Shown here: positions 60,370 through 64,000 of the stretch, one piece after another | How positions within the stretch are numbered: position 1 is the first letter of the stretch | Layout of the letters: every line of letters starts with the position of its first letter | NCBI RefSeq assembly: GCF_900106095.1 | Contig: NZ_FNUD01000002.1 | Span: 1,757,501-1,821,500 of the forward strand | Reading direction: 5' to 3' | Length of the DNA: 64,000 nt | DNA from: Pseudomonas deceptionensis | GTDB taxonomy: Bacteria; Pseudomonadota; Gammaproteobacteria; Pseudomonadales; Pseudomonadaceae | The notes under the pieces: generated by a model | Told to the model about the DNA's origin: nothing | What the model saw: only the letters and a program-made list of their open reading frames with translations | Database searches by the model: none | Made by a program: the position numbers and the translations under genes

Positions 60370-61819
60370 ATGGCGCGGGTTTGGGTTTTAGCGCGTTAAG
60401 CCCGGTTTCATTGATGTCCATGACCCGATTTCGCCCACGTTTCTTGGCTTGATAAAGCGCCTTGTCGGCGGTGCTGAGCAGTTCTTCCTGGTTGTCACCG
60501 GGCTTGGCGTAGCGGGTGCAGGTGCCCACGCTGACCGTAAGCCTGGTGGTATGCGGGTTGGCCGGCTCCATCTGCTCGACCGCTGCCCGAATGTTCTCCG
60601 CCAGCAGACGGGTGCCTGCCGCATCGGTTTCTGTGAGGACCACGGCGAACTCTTCGCCCCCATAGCGCGCGGCTAGGTCGGCGGGGCGCCGTACATGGGT
60701 CTTGATCTGCTGCGCCACCTGGCGCAGGGCCTCGTCTCCGGCCTGGTGCCCGTAGTTGTCGTTGAAGGCCTTGAAGTGGTCGACATCGATCATCATCAGC
60801 GACAGCGGCGCGCCGGAGCGTTGTGCGCGCCGCCATTCCAGATCCAGGGTGGTGTCCAGCATCCGGCGATTGGCCAGGCCGGTCAGCGGGTCGGTGGCGG
60901 CGAGGGCGGCAAGTTCGCGTTCAGCCTGCTGGCGCAGGCGCAGCTCGCGCGTCAGCATCCAGGTGAGCCACAGCATGCCCAGGCACAGCAGCAGGGTTGC
61001 AGTGCCGATCAGAGCGGCGGTGTGGCGCCAGTTGCTGAAGATATGCTCGGTCGACAAGGCAACTACGACCACCATGGGCAGGTCGCTGATCTGGGCAAAG
61101 TTGTACAGGCGTTCCAGGTGATAGAGCCCGGACATGGCGGTAAAGCTGCCATAGCGCTCATTGAGAAAACGCAAAAAGATCGGCCGCTCGCTCAGGTCCT
61201 GACCGGTAAAGGTTTTGTCTGTCGCCGGGTACTGAATCAGCATGATGCCGTCCGTACTGACCAGGCTGATGTTGCCGGTCGGCCCAAGGTCCAGGCCGCG
61301 GAACAGGTTCTGGAAGTAGGTCATTCTCATCTGGGCCACGACAACGCCCCCGAACGAGCCGTCCGGGGCAGATATTCTGCGGCTCAGCAGCAGGGTCCAG
61401 TCATTGGCGGGCTGATTGGTGAGGACGGGGCGGCTGATGAAAATCTTGTCGCTTTGCACCGTGCGATGAGCCTTGAACCAAGGTTGCTGGCTGGCATTGT
61501 CCAGCGAGGGCGTGCCTGGGCGTGAGCTGGCAATCAGCTTGCCCTCGGCATCCAGCACAAAGAACCCGGCATTGGACGGCGCCTCGGAGGCTCTGTCGAA
61601 GAGCAACGGCTGTTGCGTCTGTGGTGAAAGCGAGGCCAGTGCCTGGCTTTGCACCAGATTGACCAGGTTGATGAGCGCGGAGTCATAGATCGAGAGGGTG
61701 TTGCGAATATCACGGCTGATCAGTTGCACGATGTTCAGGGCTGAGCGTGCAGCATCTTCTTCAGTGTTGCGGTACTCCCTGACCAGTAAATAGCCAACGA
61801 TGCTGAGAATGGCAACCAC
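60368..61819 (-). CDS. membrane diguanylate cyclase (sensor-GGDEF)
   Basis: At least 483 residues. A helix at the N-terminus, a periplasmic dCache-like sensor (about residues 20-260), a second helix, and a GGDEF domain with intact GGEEF active site and the RxxD inhibitory site (RPAD) five residues before it. It makes cyclic di-GMP. The GTG at 61819 has no ribosome site and cuts the first helix in half. The frame stays open to an in-frame stop at 61934-61936, and an ATT at 61909 is a possible start; the true start is unclear. Confidence 0.85.
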   Translation of the reverse strand: MVAILSIVGYLLVREYRNTEEDAARSALNIVQLISRDIRNTLSIYDSALINLVNLVQSQALASLSPQTQQPLLFDRASEAPSNAGFFVLDAEGKLIASSRPGTPSLDNASQQPWFKAHRTVQSDKIFISRPVLTNQPANDWTLLLSRRISAPDGSFGGVVVAQMRMTYFQNLFRGLDLGPTGNISLVSTDGIMLIQYPATDKTFTGQDLSERPIFLRFLNERYGSFTAMSGLYHLERLYNFAQISDLPMVVVVALSTEHIFSNWRHTAALIGTATLLLCLGMLWLTWMLTRELRLRQQAERELAALAATDPLTGLANRRMLDTTLDLEWRRAQRSGAPLSLMMIDVDHFKAFNDNYGHQAGDEALRQVAQQIKTHVRRPADLAARYGGEEFAVVLTETDAAGTRLLAENIRAAVEQMEPANPHTTRLTVSVGTCTRYAKPGDNQEELLSTADKALYQAKKRGRNRVMDINETGLNALKPKPAP

Positions 61820-61941
61820 CGAAAGGGCGCAGGCCCCGACCAGCCTGCGCCGAGTGATGATGTGTGTTCGCGTGGAGAATGGAATGGCCTTACCCTCACA
61901 GATACGAATCGTGCCCTGCCATAAGGTGTTGCCTTATAGAG

Positions 61942-61969
61942 ATAAGGCCAGCTAAAAAGCTGGCCTTAT
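61942..61969 (-). terminator. perfect 12-bp hairpin after the OprD-family porin gene
   Basis: The stem ATAAGGCCAGCT/AGCTGGCCTTAT closes on four A residues (read as T on the minus strand). It lies ten bases after the porin stop. Some T-rich sequence follows on the minus strand. Confidence 0.7.
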
Positions 61970-61978
61970 GGTCACGGA

Positions 61979-63298
61979 TTAAAACACATCAATAGGATAG
62001 TCGACGATCACCCGATACTCATCGACATCGTTGTCAACGCTCTGGTACGCGGTATTGCCGCGGTTGGTGGCCCAGCGCAGACTCACCGCCAGGTCCTTGG
62101 CCTTGCCTTCCTGGATCACGTATTTTAGCCCCAGGTCGCGCTCCCAATGGTGGGCGTTCTTGCCCTCAGGGTTGTACCAGTTGCTGTAGCCGATGCTGTT
62201 GGAATCAGCCTTGGTCAGATCCAGCTCCCCGCGAGAGTATGAGGCACTGCCTGTCAGGCCGGCGATCCCGATCCCGGCAAAGTCATATTCGTATTGCAGC
62301 TTCCAGGAGCGCTCGTTCGGGCCGTTGAAGTCCGAGTACTGCTGCGAGTTGTCGAGGTAAACGCTGTCGCCCTGGTAGATGTAATCAAAGGGCGTGTTGC
62401 CGTTTACCCGCTGGTAAACCGCCGTCACCTTGTGTCCGTCCACGCCGACTGCAAAGTGCAGGCTGAAGGTGTTGTTGTCGATGTCCCCCAGCAGCGCCTT
62501 GCCGGTGTCCTGGGTGTGATAGAAGTGCAGGCCGGGGTTAAGGCTGATGCTATCGCTCAGCGCATAGGTGTAATCCAGGTCGTAGTAGTACTGGTTCCAG
62601 ATGTCCTGCAATTGGGCTGCATACAGATTGCTGGTGATCTCGGGTACACCGCTCCAGGACACCCCGGCCCAGGTGATGTGCTTGCTGCTCTGGTCGCCAA
62701 GATCACCGTAAGTGGTGGTCAGACGGCGCATGCCGCTTTGGTTGTACGGTTTGTCGAAGCTGACCTGGCCGCCTTCGAACATCCAGCCTTCGAAGCTGTT
62801 ATTGGTCAGGCTGACGCCGCGGAAGGACTGCGGCAGCATGCGGGACTCACCGCCGGCAATCACCGGGTTGGTCAGAAACATGTCGCCCGCCTTGAGCTCG
62901 GTATCGAACGCACGCATTTTCAGCGCCGCACCGGCTGAGGAGAATGCTGTTGGTGCTTTGCCGTTGCCATCACTGACCGGCAGGATGCTGCTGCCATCCG
63001 TACCCCCGCCGCCATCGAGCTTGAGCCCGAGCAGGGCGTACGCATCCAGACCGAAGCCGACCGTGCCCTGGGTGAAGCCCGACTCGAATTTGCCGATAAA
63101 ACCTTGCCCCCACTCTTTGCTGTCATCGGCACGGGGGCTGCGGATGTCGTGGTTCATGTAGTAGTTGCGGGCGTGAAGCTTGAGGCTGGAGCCTTCAACA
63201 AAACCGTCTTTGGATGCGTCGTCCTCTGCGTGAGCGAAAGCGGGGATCGTTGCAGCCAGGGCAAGGAATAAAGGGCAGAGTTTGAGTGAATGCTTCAC
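61979..63298 (-). CDS. OprD-family outer-membrane porin
   Basis: A 439-residue porin: signal peptide ending AFAHA, then the OprD pattern [10 protein letters not shown] and a long series of amphipathic strands with a final VDVF-type aromatic end. OprD-type pores admit specific amino acids, peptides or aromatic acids. Start is GTG at 63298 (VKHSLKLC), with AAGGAG ten bases upstream; the longer ORF from 63364 lacks a signal peptide at its start. Confidence 0.9.
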   Translation of the reverse strand: MKHSLKLCPLFLALAATIPAFAHAEDDASKDGFVEGSSLKLHARNYYMNHDIRSPRADDSKEWGQGFIGKFESGFTQGTVGFGLDAYALLGLKLDGGGGTDGSSILPVSDGNGKAPTAFSSAGAALKMRAFDTELKAGDMFLTNPVIAGGESRMLPQSFRGVSLTNNSFEGWMFEGGQVSFDKPYNQSGMRRLTTTYGDLGDQSSKHITWAGVSWSGVPEITSNLYAAQLQDIWNQYYYDLDYTYALSDSISLNPGLHFYHTQDTGKALLGDIDNNTFSLHFAVGVDGHKVTAVYQRVNGNTPFDYIYQGDSVYLDNSQQYSDFNGPNERSWKLQYEYDFAGIGIAGLTGSASYSRGELDLTKADSNSIGYSNWYNPEGKNAHHWERDLGLKYVIQEGKAKDLAVSLRWATNRGNTAYQSVDNDVDEYRVIVDYPIDVF

Positions 63299-63400
63299 CG
63301 GTGTTGAGCTCCTTTTAAGGTGGGGTTGCTGTTGTATTTTTTTAAACAATCCGGTGCCCGTCATGGGCCGCCCAAGGTCAGGGCGCCTTTTTTTAAGACC

Positions 63401-63429
63401 AAAAAAAAGCCGCTATGGTAGCGGCTTTT
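63401..63429. terminator. intrinsic terminator, bidirectional
   Basis: The stem AAAAGCCGCTA/TAGCGGCTTTT lies between the porin gene and the small exported protein gene. It is well placed to end the latter on the minus strand. Confidence 0.85.
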
Positions 63430-63491
63430 GAAACAGTAAGTCACATTTGTAGCGCGTGACTGACTGGGTCGGGAAGTCTGAAGGTGTGAGA

Positions 63492-63716
63492 TCAGCTGTC
63501 TTTCGCCTGTTGCGAGTCGCTGACTTCAACCTGTGTTTGCTGGGGCTTTGCGTCGTTTTGATGGCGTGCCGTAAGCTCTGCCTGACCTTGTTCAAAGGCG
63601 GCGGCGCGGGCGACATTTTGTGCGACAAATGCGGGCGATTCTTCCGCCATGGCCAAGGGCGACAACAACAAAGACGACAAAACGAAAACGCTAGCCATAC
63701 CCATACTGGTGGACAT
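63492..63716 (-). CDS. small exported protein, unknown
   Basis: A 74-residue protein with a signal peptide (hydrophobic SVFVLSSLLLSPLAMA) and a mature, glutamine- and alanine-rich tail of about 50 residues. The ATG at 63716 has an AAGG site; the TTG at 63740 is the in-frame alternative. No family is recognised. Confidence 0.6.
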   Translation of the reverse strand: MSTSMGMASVFVLSSLLLSPLAMAEESPAFVAQNVARAAAFEQGQAELTARHQNDAKPQQTQVEVSDSQQAKDS

Positions 63717-63865
63717 TTCAAAGACCTTCTTGCTTAGCAAGTGCTGTGTGATGGCCTAAATCTATAGTGGTGCGGGGTGGCGAAAAAGCCATGTTTTGGA
63801 CAAGGACTTTTGCGTTTAAGGTAACAAATCGAGAGATGGGCGGGCTAGACACATCAAGCCCACAG

Positions 63866-63922
63866 GGAACTGAGCAAGGCTGCGATCCTTTTGAAGGTAA
63901 AGGTTGCAGCTTTGCTCAGTTC
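63866..63922. repeat. inverted repeat, terminal gap
   Basis: Arms GGAACTGAGCAA (63866) and TTGCTCAGTTCC (to 63922), with further partly matching inner bases, form an imperfect hairpin in the 260-base gap at the window end. It may belong to another REP family; nothing else is seen there. Confidence 0.65.
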
Positions 63923-64000
63923 CTGCAGGAGTTTGTGGCACAGATGCTCATCATTGTGTCATGCGTCGGACAATGCAGAGTGCGGCTCAGCACAATGGTA

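Overview
The window looks like chromosomal DNA from a Pseudomonas of the fluorescens-type group. The evidence is moderately high GC with strong third-position bias, REP/REPIN palindromes of the types common in that group, a RoxSR pair, an Mqo-type malate dehydrogenase, an OprD-family porin, and gene neighbourhoods that match from memory the Pseudomonas order trpS-zapE, rplM-rpsI-petABC-sspAB, dolP-gmhA-yraN-lpoA/rsmI-rnpB and the complete dcw cluster. I see no prophage, plasmid, CRISPR array, tRNA or rRNA.

Layout. 0-5.4 kb: redox two-component system roxSR, an SbmA/YddA-like ABC exporter and three small genes. 5.4-15.3 kb: mqo, an almost gene-free 0.7-kb gap, a YajG lipoprotein, two orphan small proteins, an acyltransferase, a CPXCG-DUF2007-SRAP trio, an M48 lipoprotein protease, a TMEM165/GDT1 Mn exporter behind a yybP-ykoY riboswitch, rsmC and an hprA-like dehydrogenase. 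15.4-24.4 kb: the most accessory part, with a LysE exporter, a lone DUF1302 protein, an amino-acid ABC importer interleaved with an M14 deacylase and followed by an RpiR regulator, and an OmpA-like lipoprotein. 24.4-32 kb: zapG-like yhcB, an alpha/beta hydrolase, trpS, zapE, a frameshifted asparaginase gene, a GlxA/AraC regulator, a 161-bp MITE-like element and an aldo-keto reductase. 32-42 kb: rplM-rpsI, the cytochrome bc1 operon petABC, sspAB, the envelope operon lpoA-yraN with gmhA-dolP, rsmI and the RNase P RNA. 42.4-60.3 kb: the uninterrupted division and cell-wall operon mraZ-rsmH-ftsL-ftsI-murE-murF-mraY-murD-ftsW-murG-murC-ddlB-ftsQ-ftsA-ftsZ-lpxC, preceded by a clear promoter and three phased MraZ boxes. 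60.3-64 kb: a diguanylate cyclase, an OprD-family porin and a small exported protein.

How the genes work together. The dcw genes build UDP-MurNAc-pentapeptide (murE, murF, murD, murC, ddlB), pass it through lipid I and II (mraY, murG) to the septal synthase FtsW-FtsI, and assemble the Z-ring (ftsZ, ftsA, ftsQ, ftsL). lpoA, dolP, gmhA and lpxC add envelope functions. petABC, mqo and roxSR connect quinone redox state to respiration. The transporter, deacylase and regulator cluster suggests uptake and deacylation of an N-acylated basic amino acid.

Most of the window is conserved housekeeping DNA and I do not find a convincing wholly new system. The items most worth a second look are the SRAP protein that lacks two of the family's four active-site residues, the asparaginase frameshift, the architecture of the Mn riboswitch expression platform, the transporter-deacylase cluster, and the MITE-like palindrome.
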